The notes under the pieces were generated by a model that did not search any database, had not been told where the DNA came from, and worked only from the letters and a program-made list of their open reading frames with translations. A stretch of DNA of 52,805 bases. It comes from Christensenella sp. UBA4263 (lineage in GTDB: Bacteria > Bacillota > Clostridia > Christensenellales > Aristaeellaceae). The translations under genes and the position numbers were made by a program. The stretch lies in assembly GCA_002395225.1 (NCBI GenBank), contig DGWH01000004.1, positions 1-52,805 of the forward strand. The letters run 5' to 3'. This document shows positions 42,282 through 51,205 of the stretch, in pieces (position 1 is the first letter of the stretch; every line of letters starts with the position of its first letter).

Positions 42282-43751
42282 TCACGGTGCCCTCTGTCCC
42301 GACTCCGTTGATGCTGCGGCTGCCTCGGAGGGCGTCGCCTGGTTCATGGCTGCCAGAATCCGGTCAGCCTCCGTCCGGGCCTCCTCAAGTCCCAGTTCCG
42401 CCGCGCGCAGATACCAGTCCAGTGCCGGGCTCATGACCCCGTAATGATTCTCAATGCACCACGCCGTCATATACATCCCGTGCGGGTCCCCGGCCTCCGC
42501 CGCTTTCCGGTACCACCGGTACGCCTCCTCCGGATTTTCCTCTGTTCCGTATCCCTGCTGATAGAGAAGCGCCAGATTGTACATGCCGTCCGGATCGTTC
42601 AGCTGTGCCAGCTGCGAAATCCAGTGAAAGGCTGCCTCAGCATTTTTCTCCGTTCCGATTCCCAGCAGATAGCAGCTGGCCAGAGGCAGCATCGCATCCC
42701 GGTTTCCAAGCTCTGCCGCCTGCAGGTAATACTCAAATGCCTTTGCCGGATCCTTTTGAGTCCCGGTTCCGGAGAGATAAAAGTTGGCCACACTGACCAT
42801 CCCCTGCGGGCTGCCGGCTTCTGCCGCTTTCAGGTACCAGTCAAATGCCGCCGCGTCGTCTTTTTCCGTCCCCAGCCCCAGGGCATAACAGGCCGCCGTC
42901 TCCAGCATTCCCCGGACCTCACCGGCCTCCGCCGATTTCAGGTACCAGTCAAACGCTGTTTCAACGCTCTGCTCGATCCCTTTGCCGTGCTGATAGCAGT
43001 CCGCCAGGAAGACCATGGCCAGGGGATTCCCGGCTTCCGCTGAAATCTGGAGGGATTCGATATCCCCCTCCGTAAAGCCCTCATTCTGTGCCGCTTCCAC
43101 CAGCGCGCCGCCGTACGTCTCCTTGGAAAGGTCCCGGTTTTTATCTGCCATCCGGGCATTGTGCCATGCCAGAATCCCGATAATCCCCAGCACCGCGGCG
43201 GCTGACCCGCCGATTCCGGCGGCCAGGCGCTGCATGCGTTTGCGTTCCCGGTTGACCAGACGGTCAAAGCGAACATCCAGCAAAATCGCCGTCAGGCGCA
43301 AAAAAGCCTTGTTCCGTCCCAGTTCCAGGATATTGGCCCCCAGCAGGTGCTTCTCCGGAATATTGCGCAGCTCCGGATGATAACATTCCCGCTCCGGATA
43401 ATCGCTCTCCGGCTCCCCTTCCACGACAAAGGGAATGATTCGGTCCTCCCGGCCCAGGGACTTGAAATACCGAATCTCGTCCCCGACCCATTTGGAACCG
43501 GCGCTGGCCGTGGAGCAGATCACGATCAGACAGCGGGACTGCCTGAGAGACTGCTCCAGCGATCCCTGAAGCTCCACACCCGCCAGGTCCGTCTGGTCTC
43601 TGAACACGCGCAGATGATGCTGCCGGCTGCCCCGCTCTTTGCGGATCTTCCGGGGCAGCGGAAAGCCCTCCAGCTTTCTCTGCAGCCACTTTCCCCAATA
43701 GAGATCCCGATGACTGTAACTGATGAACGCATCATAAAGCCATTCGTCCAT
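42282..43751 (-). CDS. TIR domain - transmembrane helix - Sel1 repeat protein
   Basis: 489 residues from the ATG at 43751 (GGATG upstream). The TIR-like domain occupies ~1-165: YDAFISYSHRD at the start, VFRDQTDL, CLIVICSTASAGSKWVGDEI with Glu92 in the place of the NADase Glu. One membrane helix follows (~176-196, AAAVLGIIGILAW), then six Sel1-like repeats of ~36 residues (~240-460; GNPLAMVFLADCYQHGKGI and copies). TIR domains act as scaffolds or NAD-cleaving enzymes, and Sel1 repeats bind proteins. With this topology the TIR part and the repeats lie on opposite sides of the membrane. A sensor role in stress or defence is possible but not shown. Monocistronic. Confidence 0.87.
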   Translation of the reverse strand: MDEWLYDAFISYSHRDLYWGKWLQRKLEGFPLPRKIRKERGSRQHHLRVFRDQTDLAGVELQGSLEQSLRQSRCLIVICSTASAGSKWVGDEIRYFKSLGREDRIIPFVVEGEPESDYPERECYHPELRNIPEKHLLGANILELGRNKAFLRLTAILLDVRFDRLVNRERKRMQRLAAGIGGSAAAVLGIIGILAWHNARMADKNRDLSKETYGGALVEAAQNEGFTEGDIESLQISAEAGNPLAMVFLADCYQHGKGIEQSVETAFDWYLKSAEAGEVRGMLETAACYALGLGTEKDDAAAFDWYLKAAEAGSPQGMVSVANFYLSGTGTQKDPAKAFEYYLQAAELGNRDAMLPLASCYLLGIGTEKNAEAAFHWISQLAQLNDPDGMYNLALLYQQGYGTEENPEEAYRWYRKAAEAGDPHGMYMTAWCIENHYGVMSPALDWYLRAAELGLEEARTEADRILAAMNQATPSEAAAASTESGQRAP

Positions 43752-43820
43752 TTTCCCATCCTTTATCTTTTCCAGTGCCCGCCGCTTTTGCCGGGGCACT
43801 GCTGCTCTCATCTGACCGCA

Positions 43821-43874
43821 CGGACACGGAGTGTCCGGCCACGTCATTATAGAGGGAACACCTGCCATAATCAA
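43821..43874 (-). promoter_or_regulatory. Promoter of TIR-Sel1 gene with start-site inverted repeat
   Basis: TTGATT (43874-43869) and TATAAT (43851-43846) are 17 bp apart. CGGACAC-GGA-GTGTCCG (43821-43837) lies exactly where transcription should start and could be an operator or the 5' hairpin of the mRNA. Confidence 0.75.
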
Positions 43875-44009
43875 GCCGAACCGGGAAAAACCGGCGGGCG
43901 GGCCGGAGCCAGTCGGGTATTTGTCTCATCTAACAATGAAAAAACATTCCTCTTTTTGCGCCTTTATGGATTTTCCGTCATCCCTGCCGCAAAAACAGGA
44001 AATTCGAGA

Positions 44010-44038
44010 TTGTCCCAAAACGAGACATCTGCTATCAT
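44010..44038 (+). promoter_or_regulatory. Promoter candidate of aldo/keto reductase gene
   Basis: TTGTCC and TATCAT, 17 bp apart, 83 bases before the start. The rest of the region 43752-44121 shows no gene. Confidence 0.45.
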
Positions 44039-44121
44039 TGAATCATTCGATCCTGTCTTTTGCCGGTGTGACCCTTTGTCAATGGCAAAAGACTCCATTC
44101 TGCCAACAGGGAGGAACACAC

Positions 44122-45243
44122 ATGAGTATTGATCTGAGCCGCATGCCAAAGCTCGGTTTCGGCCTGATGCGTTTGCCGGAACAGAACGGCAAAATCGACC
44201 TTGAACACGTCTGCCGGATGGTAGACAAGTACATGCAGGCCGGCATGAACTACTTTGACACCGCCTATGTCTATCACGGCGGCAATTCCGAGAAAATTGT
44301 CAAGGAAGCCATTGCCAGCCGCTATCCCCGGGACAGCTTTATGCTGGCCACCAAGCTGCCGGCCTGGTGTATGTCCACCGTGGATGACCGGGACCGCATC
44401 CTGAACGAGCAGCTGGAGCGCTGCGGCGTTGACTATTTTGATTTCTATCTCCTCCACTCCATTGAGGACGGCGGAAACGGGGAAACCTATGAGCGTCTCG
44501 ACTGTTTCAACTGGGGTCTGGCAAAAAAGGCCGAGGGGAAGATCCGTCATTTCGGCTTCTCCTTCCACGGGAGTCCCGCCTATCTTGAGCAGGTACTGGA
44601 TGCGCATCCGGAAGTGGAATTCGTGCAGATTCAGCTGAATTACGCCGACTGGAACAACCCGGTCGTCTGCTCCGGCCAGCTGTATGAGATCCTGAACAGG
44701 CGCGGCATCCCCATGGTTATCATGGAACCGGTCAAGGGCGGGACCCTTGCCGCGCTGCGTCCGGACCTTGAAAAAATGCTGAAGGAAAAACAGCCCGACC
44801 GCTCCATCGCCTCCTGGGCCCTGCGCTTTGTCGGCTCCCTGCCGGGGGTCATGACCATTCTCTCCGGCATGAGCACCGCGGAGCAGATGGATGACAACAT
44901 CGGCACTTTCACCCATTTCACGCCTCTCACCGATGACGAGAAGGAACTCCTCCTCCGCGTCCGGGATATCATGCTGGACGTCCCGCTGATCGGCTGCACC
45001 GCCTGCCGCTACTGCACGGACGGCTGCCCCATGAACATCGCCATCCCGGATGTCTTCCGGGCCGTCAATACCATGAAGCTGTATAACGAGGAATTCCGCC
45101 CGAAGAATTTCTACAAGGGCCTTCTCGCACAGCATGGACGTGCAGGGGACTGCATTGGCTGCGGTCAGTGCGAAAGCGTCTGTCCCCAGCATCTGCCCAT
45201 TATCAATCTTCTGAAAGAGGCAAGTGTAAAACTGGATGCCTGA
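44122..45243 (+). CDS. Ferredoxin-type aldo/keto reductase
   Basis: 373 residues. Residues ~1-280 are an aldo/keto reductase barrel: MPKLGFGLMRLPEQ, YFDTAYVYHGG with the catalytic Asp and Tyr, MLATKLP with the Lys, and YFDFYLLHSIED. The C-terminus has two Cys clusters, CTACRYCTDGCPMNI and CIGCGQCESVCPQHLPI, for two [4Fe-4S] clusters. This type is common in strict anaerobes and takes electrons from reduced ferredoxin, but its substrate is not known. Start at 44122 after AGGGAGG, and the earlier in-frame ATG at 43831 is ignored. Own terminator follows. Confidence 0.9.
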   Translation: MSIDLSRMPKLGFGLMRLPEQNGKIDLEHVCRMVDKYMQAGMNYFDTAYVYHGGNSEKIVKEAIASRYPRDSFMLATKLPAWCMSTVDDRDRILNEQLERCGVDYFDFYLLHSIEDGGNGETYERLDCFNWGLAKKAEGKIRHFGFSFHGSPAYLEQVLDAHPEVEFVQIQLNYADWNNPVVCSGQLYEILNRRGIPMVIMEPVKGGTLAALRPDLEKMLKEKQPDRSIASWALRFVGSLPGVMTILSGMSTAEQMDDNIGTFTHFTPLTDDEKELLLRVRDIMLDVPLIGCTACRYCTDGCPMNIAIPDVFRAVNTMKLYNEEFRPKNFYKGLLAQHGRAGDCIGCGQCESVCPQHLPIINLLKEASVKLDA

Positions 45244-45250
45244 CAGCTGA

Positions 45251-45276
45251 GCGGTTCCAAGCGGAACCGCTTTTTT
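45251..45276 (+). terminator. Rho-independent terminator
   Basis: GCGGTTCC-AAGC-GGAACCGC followed by TTTTTT, seven bases after the stop. Confidence 0.93.
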
Positions 45277-45292
45277 GACCCATGCCAGTCTT

Positions 45293-45321
45293 TTGACAGG
45301 AAACAGTGTTCACGGTATAAT
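45293..45321 (+). promoter_or_regulatory. Perfect sigma-A promoter of the symporter gene
   Basis: TTGACA and TATAAT separated by 17 bp, 35 bases before the start codon. Confidence 0.88.
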
Positions 45322-45356
45322 GGTTCTAAAAAATCATGTTCGGGAGGAAATGCACT

Positions 45357-46757
45357 ATGGAAAAGAAACGTGCCCAATGGAGCAGCAAACTGGGTTTCAT
45401 CCTTGCCGCAGCCGGCTCCGCCGTCGGTCTGGGCAATATCTGGAAATTTCCCGGCCGGGCCTATGAAGGCGGGGGAGGCTCTTTTCTGCTGATTTATCTG
45501 TTTATCGTGGTTCTCCTGGGCATCCCCCTGATGCTGACCGAACTGGCACTGGGCCGCGCCAGCCAGACCAATATCGTCAATACCTTCAAGAAGCTTGGCT
45601 ATAAGCAACATTCCTGGGTGGGCTGGATCGGAGTTATCGGGGCCTTCATCATCACCTGCTATTACAGTCATGTGGGCGGCTGGGTTCTGCGCTATGTCTT
45701 CAGTTACGCCTTTGAGGCACCGGCCATCTACCGGGATTCTCTGGGGTATTTTTACAACATGCTGGGGCTGCACGCGGATGGCACCACCTCCATTCCCTGG
45801 ACCGCGCTCTTTTTTGCAGCCCTGTTCATGCTCCTCAATGCGGTGGTCATCATCCGCGGCGTGGAGGGCGGAATTGAGAAGTTCAACAAGTTCGGAATGC
45901 CGGCCCTGTTCCTCCTCCTCATTATCCTCCTGATCCGCTCCGTTACCCTCCCCGGCGCCGAGGCGGGTGTCAAATACATGCTCTCCCTCGACCTGGGAAA
46001 AGTCACCGTCAACACCTTCTTCTCGGCTCTCGGGCAGGCCTTTTATTCCCTGTCCATCGGCATGGCCATCCTAGTCACCTACGGCTCGTACCTTTCCAAA
46101 TCCGAGGACATGATCAAGAATACCGCGGTCGTCTGCGGCATGGATACCCTGGTGGCTGTTCTTGCCGGATTCATCATCGTCCCGGCAGTCTTTGCCACGC
46201 TGGGCAGCGGCGAGGTGGGAAAAGGCGGCGGATTTGCCTTCGTTTCCCTGGCGGGTGTCTTTGCGGAGATGCCCGGCGGCCGGATCTTCGGCGTCCTCTT
46301 TTATCTCCTTCTGCTGTTTGCCGCGCTGACCTCCAGCATCTCGCTGATTGAGAGTATCGTCGCGTTCCTGACGGAGGAGTTTGGATGGACACGGAAGCGG
46401 ACCACCATCATTCTCTGCCTGATTCTGTTCCTGATCGGCTGCCTCTACACCTGTTCACAGGCCGCCATTCCCCTCAAAGGCATCTGGTATGATGGTGTCA
46501 ACGGGATTACCCACCCGGCACTGTGTGATTTCATGGAATACCTGACCGACCGGATCATGATCCCGCTGTGTGCCCTGGGCTGCTGTATTTTCGTCGGATG
46601 GGTCTGGAAGCCGGAGAGCATTATTGCAGAGGTCGAGCAGAGCGGATTCCGGTTCCGTCTGGCAAAGGCGTACACGGTTCTCATCCGTTTTGTGGCACCG
46701 GCCGCCATTCTCGCCATCCTCATTCTCAGCATCTTCTCCGGCGTCACCCTCAGTTAA
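45357..46757 (+). CDS. Sodium:neurotransmitter symporter family (NSS) transporter
   Basis: 466 residues with about eleven membrane helices. The family signature is at the N-terminus, SSKLGFILAAAGSAVGLGNIWKFP, with the sodium and substrate-binding unwound part of helix 1, and later LSIGMAILVTYGSYL (helix 6 type) and FAALTSSISLIE (helix 8 type). Bacterial members take up amino acids such as tryptophan, leucine or tyrosine with sodium. Start at 45357 after GGGAGG, and an earlier in-frame ATG at 45336 overlaps the ribosome site. Monocistronic, with a consensus promoter and its own terminator. Confidence 0.92.
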   Translation: MEKKRAQWSSKLGFILAAAGSAVGLGNIWKFPGRAYEGGGGSFLLIYLFIVVLLGIPLMLTELALGRASQTNIVNTFKKLGYKQHSWVGWIGVIGAFIITCYYSHVGGWVLRYVFSYAFEAPAIYRDSLGYFYNMLGLHADGTTSIPWTALFFAALFMLLNAVVIIRGVEGGIEKFNKFGMPALFLLLIILLIRSVTLPGAEAGVKYMLSLDLGKVTVNTFFSALGQAFYSLSIGMAILVTYGSYLSKSEDMIKNTAVVCGMDTLVAVLAGFIIVPAVFATLGSGEVGKGGGFAFVSLAGVFAEMPGGRIFGVLFYLLLLFAALTSSISLIESIVAFLTEEFGWTRKRTTIILCLILFLIGCLYTCSQAAIPLKGIWYDGVNGITHPALCDFMEYLTDRIMIPLCALGCCIFVGWVWKPESIIAEVEQSGFRFRLAKAYTVLIRFVAPAAILAILILSIFSGVTLS

Positions 46758-46762
46758 AAAGA

Positions 46763-46788
46763 AAAAAGCAGACAAACGTCTGCTTTTT
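46763..46788. terminator. Bidirectional terminator
   Basis: AAAAAGCAGAC-AAAC-GTCTGCTTTTT between the symporter and the convergent TRAP operon, and it can serve both. Confidence 0.9.
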
Positions 46789-46808
46789 CTTTTTGATCCG
46801 GTCGCGGA

Positions 46809-47306
46809 TTACTTTTTCACGATCTTCAGCACATTGTTCACCGCATCGCGGCACAGATAAATCAGCATGATGGCGCAGTTGACCGGGATGCTGGCATAGA
46901 GCCATTTGGTGCTGATCTTGAGGATCGGGGTAAACTGGACCGCTTTCTGTACCAGCTGAATGGAATAATGCAGCAGTGTGCCGATAAAGATAATGCCCAG
47001 AATGGAAATGAACAGATTGAGATAATCCACCCATTTCTGTCCCGCGTATTTTTCCTGCAGCAGTTCCACACGGAAGTGCCCGCCGTCCCGCATGATCTCT
47101 GCGGATGCCGAGAAAATCATCCACGCCATCATCATTTCAACAATTTCATCCGTCCAGGAGATCTGGAAATGAACCGGCGTAAAACGGATGATCACGCGGA
47201 AAAGGAGGATCACGGCAATCCCGATGCACAGAACCACCACCAGGGTTTTAAGAATGGAGGAAATGATCTTATCCAATGTTTTAAGGACACTCAGACCTGT
47301 ATTCAT
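46809..47306 (-). CDS. dctQ: TRAP transporter small membrane subunit (DctQ-type)
   Basis: 165 residues with four membrane helices. WTDEIVEMMMAWMIFSASAEIM and the following DGGHFRVELL are the DctQ hallmark. It stabilises the large subunit in the membrane. Its start lies 12 bases after the end of dctM, so the order here is P-M-Q, whereas P-Q-M is the more usual one. Last gene of the operon. Confidence 0.92.
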   Translation of the reverse strand: MNTGLSVLKTLDKIISSILKTLVVVLCIGIAVILLFRVIIRFTPVHFQISWTDEIVEMMMAWMIFSASAEIMRDGGHFRVELLQEKYAGQKWVDYLNLFISILGIIFIGTLLHYSIQLVQKAVQFTPILKISTKWLYASIPVNCAIMLIYLCRDAVNNVLKIVKK

Positions 47307-47318
47307 TTTTGTCCCTCC

Positions 47319-48599
47319 CTAACCCAGGAATTTCGGCAGTACCGTGGAAATCGGCGGCCAGTACGCGCACAGAAGCAGGACGAGGAAGATGCCGATGACA
47401 TACGGCAGCACGCCCTTTGAAAGCTTCATCAGGGGAACATCGGTAATCGAGCTGACCGCGTAGAGGCTCATGCCCACCGGCGGGGTCAGCAGGCCGATCA
47501 TGGAGGCCAGGATCATGATGACGCCAAACTGGACATAGTCCATGCCGATCATGTCGATAATGGGCAGGAAAATCGGGGTGGCAATCAGGATGACTGCGGT
47601 GCCCTCAAGGAACATGCCCAGAACGATCAGCACAAAGAGAATCAGGGCAATCAATACGGTCGGATTATTGCTCAGGGCCAGCAGTCCCTCAATGACCTGG
47701 TTCGGAATCTTCTGATGAATCATGAAATAGGCCAGGAAGTTGGCAACGGCAATGATAAACAGCGTCTTGCAGCTGGTAATCATGCTGTCATAGATGATGG
47801 AGATCAGTTTCTTGATCGTCAGCTGACGATAGACCACGCCGCTCAGGAACAGCGCGTAGAACGTTGCCACAATGGCCGCCTCCGTGGCGGTAAAGAAGCC
47901 GCCCCAGATTCCGCCGATGATAATGACAACGGTCAGCAGCGAGGGGATCGCCTCGACCAGATACTTCATTCGCAGGTTCCACGGCATTTTCTCGCTGACC
48001 GGGAACCCCTTCCGCTTGCTGGTCACATAGACCGCCACCGCCATGGCAAGAGCCATCAGCAGACCGGGGGCAAATCCGGCCGCAAAGAGCTTCGCCACGC
48101 TGACGCTGGTGACGCTTGAATACACGACAAACGGAATCGAGGGCGGAATGACCGGCCCAATGGTGGAGCTTGCCGCCGTAATGGAGGCGCTGAACGTGTG
48201 ATCATAGCCGGCATCATCCATGGCTTTCATTTCGATCATGCCAAGGCCTGCGGCATCCGCCACCGCCGCGCCGCTCATGCCGGAAAAGATGACGCTGGAG
48301 AAGATGTTGACCTGACCCAGGCCGCCCGGCCAGTGGCCGACCATCGCCTTGGCAAAGTTGAAAATACGGTCCGTGATTCCGCCCGTATTCATCAGGTTTC
48401 CCGCAAGGATAAAGAACGGAATCGCCAGCAGCGTAAAGCCTGTGGTTCCGTTATAAATTCTCTGGGCCATCACCGGAAGGATCCGTCCGAAACCGAGTGC
48501 GGCAAAGACCGCCTCACTGGTAATGCCCATTGCAATGGCAACGGGCACACCGATCAGCATCAGACCGACCAGTATGACGCAGACAATCAATGCAATCAT
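47319..48599 (-). CDS. dctM: TRAP transporter large membrane subunit (DctM-type)
   Basis: 426 residues, about twelve membrane segments. Typical stretches are GFTLLAIPFFILAGNLMNTGGI, FSGMSGAAVADAAGLGMIEM, ITAASSTIGPVIPPSIPFVV and FVLIVLGMFLEGTAVILIATP. It carries the sodium-coupled transport path. Start taken as the ATG at 48599, eight bases after AAGGAGG (48614-48608), which is the end of a dispersed element copy. A longer in-frame start at 48656 would lie inside that repeat. Confidence 0.93.
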   Translation of the reverse strand: MIALIVCVILVGLMLIGVPVAIAMGITSEAVFAALGFGRILPVMAQRIYNGTTGFTLLAIPFFILAGNLMNTGGITDRIFNFAKAMVGHWPGGLGQVNIFSSVIFSGMSGAAVADAAGLGMIEMKAMDDAGYDHTFSASITAASSTIGPVIPPSIPFVVYSSVTSVSVAKLFAAGFAPGLLMALAMAVAVYVTSKRKGFPVSEKMPWNLRMKYLVEAIPSLLTVVIIIGGIWGGFFTATEAAIVATFYALFLSGVVYRQLTIKKLISIIYDSMITSCKTLFIIAVANFLAYFMIHQKIPNQVIEGLLALSNNPTVLIALILFVLIVLGMFLEGTAVILIATPIFLPIIDMIGMDYVQFGVIMILASMIGLLTPPVGMSLYAVSSITDVPLMKLSKGVLPYVIGIFLVLLLCAYWPPISTVLPKFLG

Positions 48600-48607
48600 T
48601 CCATGAT

Positions 48608-48698
48608 CCTCCTTCGCAGGCCTCACCGTTGTCACTTGCCGAAGCAGCAATTGCATGAGGCCGGGATTTGCCTAACTGTCGCTGTCGCGACAGGGCCA
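48608..48698 (-). repeat. Single copy of the intergenic element, subfamily B, between dctP and dctM
   Basis: On the minus strand it reads GGCCCTGTCGCGACAGCGACAG, GGCAAATCCCGGCCTCATGC, then GGCAAGTGACAACGGTGAGG, CCTGCGAAGGAGG. GGCCTCA and TGAGGCC pair perfectly, and inside them TTGC pairs with GCAA. It matches the 24195-24374 units in order and in most positions. Its last bases, AAGGAGG, are the ribosome binding site of dctM. Confidence 0.9.
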
Positions 48699-48761
48699 CT
48701 CCTAAAAGTCAATCCGGTCAGCTCCCCTGTTAAATGGACCGGACACCTGTGCATCGAAAAA

Positions 48762-48785
48762 GGAGGACGGCCTCAGCCGTCCTCC
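48762..48785 (-). terminator. Intra-operon terminator after dctP
   Basis: GGAGGACGGC-TGAG-GCCGTCCTCC followed on the minus strand by TTTTTC. It should lower expression of dctMQ relative to the binding protein. Confidence 0.88.
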
Positions 48786-48801
48786 ACTTTGTACGATCGG
48801 A

Positions 48802-49791
48802 TTACTGCGGACGGGCTTCCTCAACCATCATCAGGAACTTCTCCATATCCTCAGCGCTGCCCTCATACTCGGCAACACGATCCCATGCGGGCTGCATGGC
48901 CGCTGCGAAATCCGCCATGTTAACCTCAGTGACGGTCATGCCGGCATCCTTCAGCTTCTGGATATAGTCAGCCTCAGAGGACTGCACCTCATTGCGCATC
49001 TGGTCGCGGGCAACCTCGTGTGCCGCCTCAATCCAGCCGCGCTGTTCATCCGTCAGGCCTTCCCACCATGCATTGTCAACCGTCAGGTTCACGCTCTCCC
49101 AGGTGTGGCGGGTCAGGGACAGATACTTCTGCTCCGCTTCCCACATGCTGTTGTTGTAGATGGTCGAAAGCGGATTCTCCTGTCCGTCCACCGTCTTCTG
49201 CTTAAGGGCGGTGATCAGCTCGGAGAATGCCACCTGCTCAACCTGAGCACCGAGTGCCTCAAAGCAGGCCACTTTCTGAATCTCGCTGGGGGTGCGGATC
49301 TTGAGGCCCTTCACATCTGCCGGGGTCTTTACTTCCACTTTGGAGTTGGTGAGGCAGCGGAAACCATAGTCCCAGCCGCCCAGGTTGTGCAGTCCCTTGC
49401 TCTCAAGGACACCGTCACTGACCCACTCGGCAAACGGTCCGTCAATCACGGCATACGCATGAGCATAGCTGTCAAAGACATAAGGGGCTGTCACAAGCGC
49501 ATAACGGATGTCATACTTGTCCAGAGAACCCTGGGAAACCAGGCACATCTGAATGGCACCGATCTGGGTCTGCTCAACCATTTCCTTGGCGTTGCCAAGT
49601 GCGCTGTTTCCCTGAATGTCAACCGTAAAGGCACCGCCGGAGAGCTCTTCCAGTTTTGCCTTGAAGGTCTCTGCCGCGCTGGTTACCGGCTCGCCCGGTG
49701 CACCGAAATGCGCCAGCGTAATGGTCTCTGCCATGGCAGATGCCGCCATGAGCAGCACGAGAGAAAGAACGACCGCGAAGACTTTCTTCAT
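48802..49791 (-). CDS. dctP: TRAP transporter solute-binding protein (DctP-type)
   Basis: 329 residues. Signal peptide KVFAVVLSLVLLMAASAMAE, then TITLAHFGAPGEPVTSAAET, the DctP family opening. GLKIRTPSEIQKVACFEALG contains the Arg that binds the solute carboxylate, and VDGQENPLSTIYNN is the family signature. It binds an organic acid outside the cell and hands it to DctMQ. The ligand cannot be inferred. Start at 49791 after AGGAGG, and the in-frame ATG at 49815 is not used. It is followed by a terminator that separates it from dctM. Confidence 0.93.
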   Translation of the reverse strand: MKKVFAVVLSLVLLMAASAMAETITLAHFGAPGEPVTSAAETFKAKLEELSGGAFTVDIQGNSALGNAKEMVEQTQIGAIQMCLVSQGSLDKYDIRYALVTAPYVFDSYAHAYAVIDGPFAEWVSDGVLESKGLHNLGGWDYGFRCLTNSKVEVKTPADVKGLKIRTPSEIQKVACFEALGAQVEQVAFSELITALKQKTVDGQENPLSTIYNNSMWEAEQKYLSLTRHTWESVNLTVDNAWWEGLTDEQRGWIEAAHEVARDQMRNEVQSSEADYIQKLKDAGMTVTEVNMADFAAAMQPAWDRVAEYEGSAEDMEKFLMMVEEARPQ

Positions 49792-49842
49792 AATCTTACC
49801 TCCTGCTTTTCTCAAAGGGATTCTTCCCTTTTTGCGTTCCGG

Positions 49843-49871
49843 ATTATAAACCTTCGTTTACTTCATGTCAA
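49843..49871 (-). promoter_or_regulatory. Perfect sigma-A promoter of the TRAP operon
   Basis: TTGACA (49871-49866) and TATAAT (49848-49843), 17 bp apart, 50 bases before dctP. Confidence 0.88.
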
Positions 49872-49944
49872 CTTTTTACGAATTTTTTTTCGGAGCTCTG
49901 AGCAGGATTACCATTTATCCGGTCCGTCCAGTGCCTGTCGTATT

Positions 49945-50841
49945 TCAGCTGGTGGATGTGCGTTTCTTCTTTTCCGGCATTTCGCTGACAATGGCCGACC
50001 CGATAATCAGCACGGCACCGACCAGATTCAGCAGACTGAGCGGCTCCCGCAGCAAGACCGCCGAAAACAGCAGGGCGGACACCGGATCAATATAGCTCAG
50101 CACCGCAATCGACTGAACACTCAAGCCTTCCATGCTGCCAAAATACAGGACATAGGCAATTCCCGTGTGCACAATGCCCACCACCAGGAGCAGGACAACC
50201 TGCGTCGCGTTCAGCGCCGCTCCCCCGAATCCGCCGGTCACCAACAGATACGGAACCATCGCCAGCCCTGCCGAGAGCAGCTGAATCGTTGTCCGCTGAT
50301 ACGCAGAGTTCCCCCGGATCGTTTTATTCAGAATCACCACACCGGCATAAAAACACGCCGCCCCCAGGCCCAGGAGGATGCCGAGAAAATGTCCGGGCCC
50401 CGGCCTTTCCCCAACCACGCCGGAAACCAGCACCATGCCCAGAATGGACAGCGCGGCACAAACGGCTTTTTTGCCGGTCAGTTTCTCCCGGAAAATGAGC
50501 GGGGAGAGGAGGACCACGATGGTTGGCTGCATATAGTAGCAAAGCGTCGCAACCGCCACCGTCGTATGGTTGTAGGCCTCAAACAGCAGGATCCAGTTAA
50601 TCCCGATCATCACCCCCGTCACGGCAAGTCCCACAAGGGTCTGCCCGGGCACACGTTTCCCTGTTCCCTTTCCCCGGAGACGGATAAACGCCAGCAGAAA
50701 CAGGCCGCCCAGCAAACCACGGACACAGGCCAAGAGGGCGGAGGGAATCGGAATAAAGCGTCTGAAAATGCCAATCGTTCCAAAGATCAGCATGGAAGAA
50801 ATATACATGAGCAGGGATCTGCTGTTTTGAGAATTGGTCAT
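49945..50841 (-). CDS. EamA/DMT-family transporter
   Basis: 298 residues, ten membrane helices in two homologous EamA halves (first: SSMLIFGTIGIFRRFIPI to ILGMVLVSGVV; second: FLGILLGLGAACFYAGVVIL to GAVLIIGSAIVSE). VATLCYYMQPTIVVLLSPLIF is the typical end of the first half. Members export amino acids, metabolites or drugs, and the substrate is unknown here. It has no close partner: dctP lies divergently ordered behind a promoter and the SIMPL gene is on the other strand. Confidence 0.9.
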   Translation of the reverse strand: MTNSQNSRSLLMYISSMLIFGTIGIFRRFIPIPSALLACVRGLLGGLFLLAFIRLRGKGTGKRVPGQTLVGLAVTGVMIGINWILLFEAYNHTTVAVATLCYYMQPTIVVLLSPLIFREKLTGKKAVCAALSILGMVLVSGVVGERPGPGHFLGILLGLGAACFYAGVVILNKTIRGNSAYQRTTIQLLSAGLAMVPYLLVTGGFGGAALNATQVVLLLVVGIVHTGIAYVLYFGSMEGLSVQSIAVLSYIDPVSALLFSAVLLREPLSLLNLVGAVLIIGSAIVSEMPEKKKRTSTS

Positions 50842-51205
50842 CTACTTGTCTCCCATGGTCCGGACCCTGGCCCGGATTTTTCGTTTCTGCAGGCTGCAAG
50901 GTCAGTTATCCATCCTTCCGGAATGTGACCGTTCGTCACCCTGCGGCAATGATCTCTGTTTCCGTTTCGTCTGGAAAAACACTGCCGAAATCAACGGAAT
51001 TCTACCCGCCACCTGACACTCTGTCAAGGCCCGACATTCCCTTCCGGATTGTCCCCGGCAACATTGGGGATAAAAAACCGCCTTCCTTTCGTTTTCATCA
51101 TTGAAAGCGGTCATTCAGAGCAGGGGTCACCCGTGGACCTGTCCGTTCCCGGCCCATTGCATCCGGATGATCTCTCACTCTGAATTACAGAAAGGAAGAA
51201 TATCC
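50842..51205. other. Intergenic region
   Basis: About 360 bases between divergent genes. No consensus promoter, gene or repeat that I can defend. GGAAGAATATCC-type ribosome site lies at its right end. Confidence 0.4.

Noticed and set aside
49018..50928. A 636-codon open frame on the plus strand opposite dctP and the EamA transporter
   Set aside because: It spans two well-supported minus-strand genes, and its composition is typical of antisense reading.
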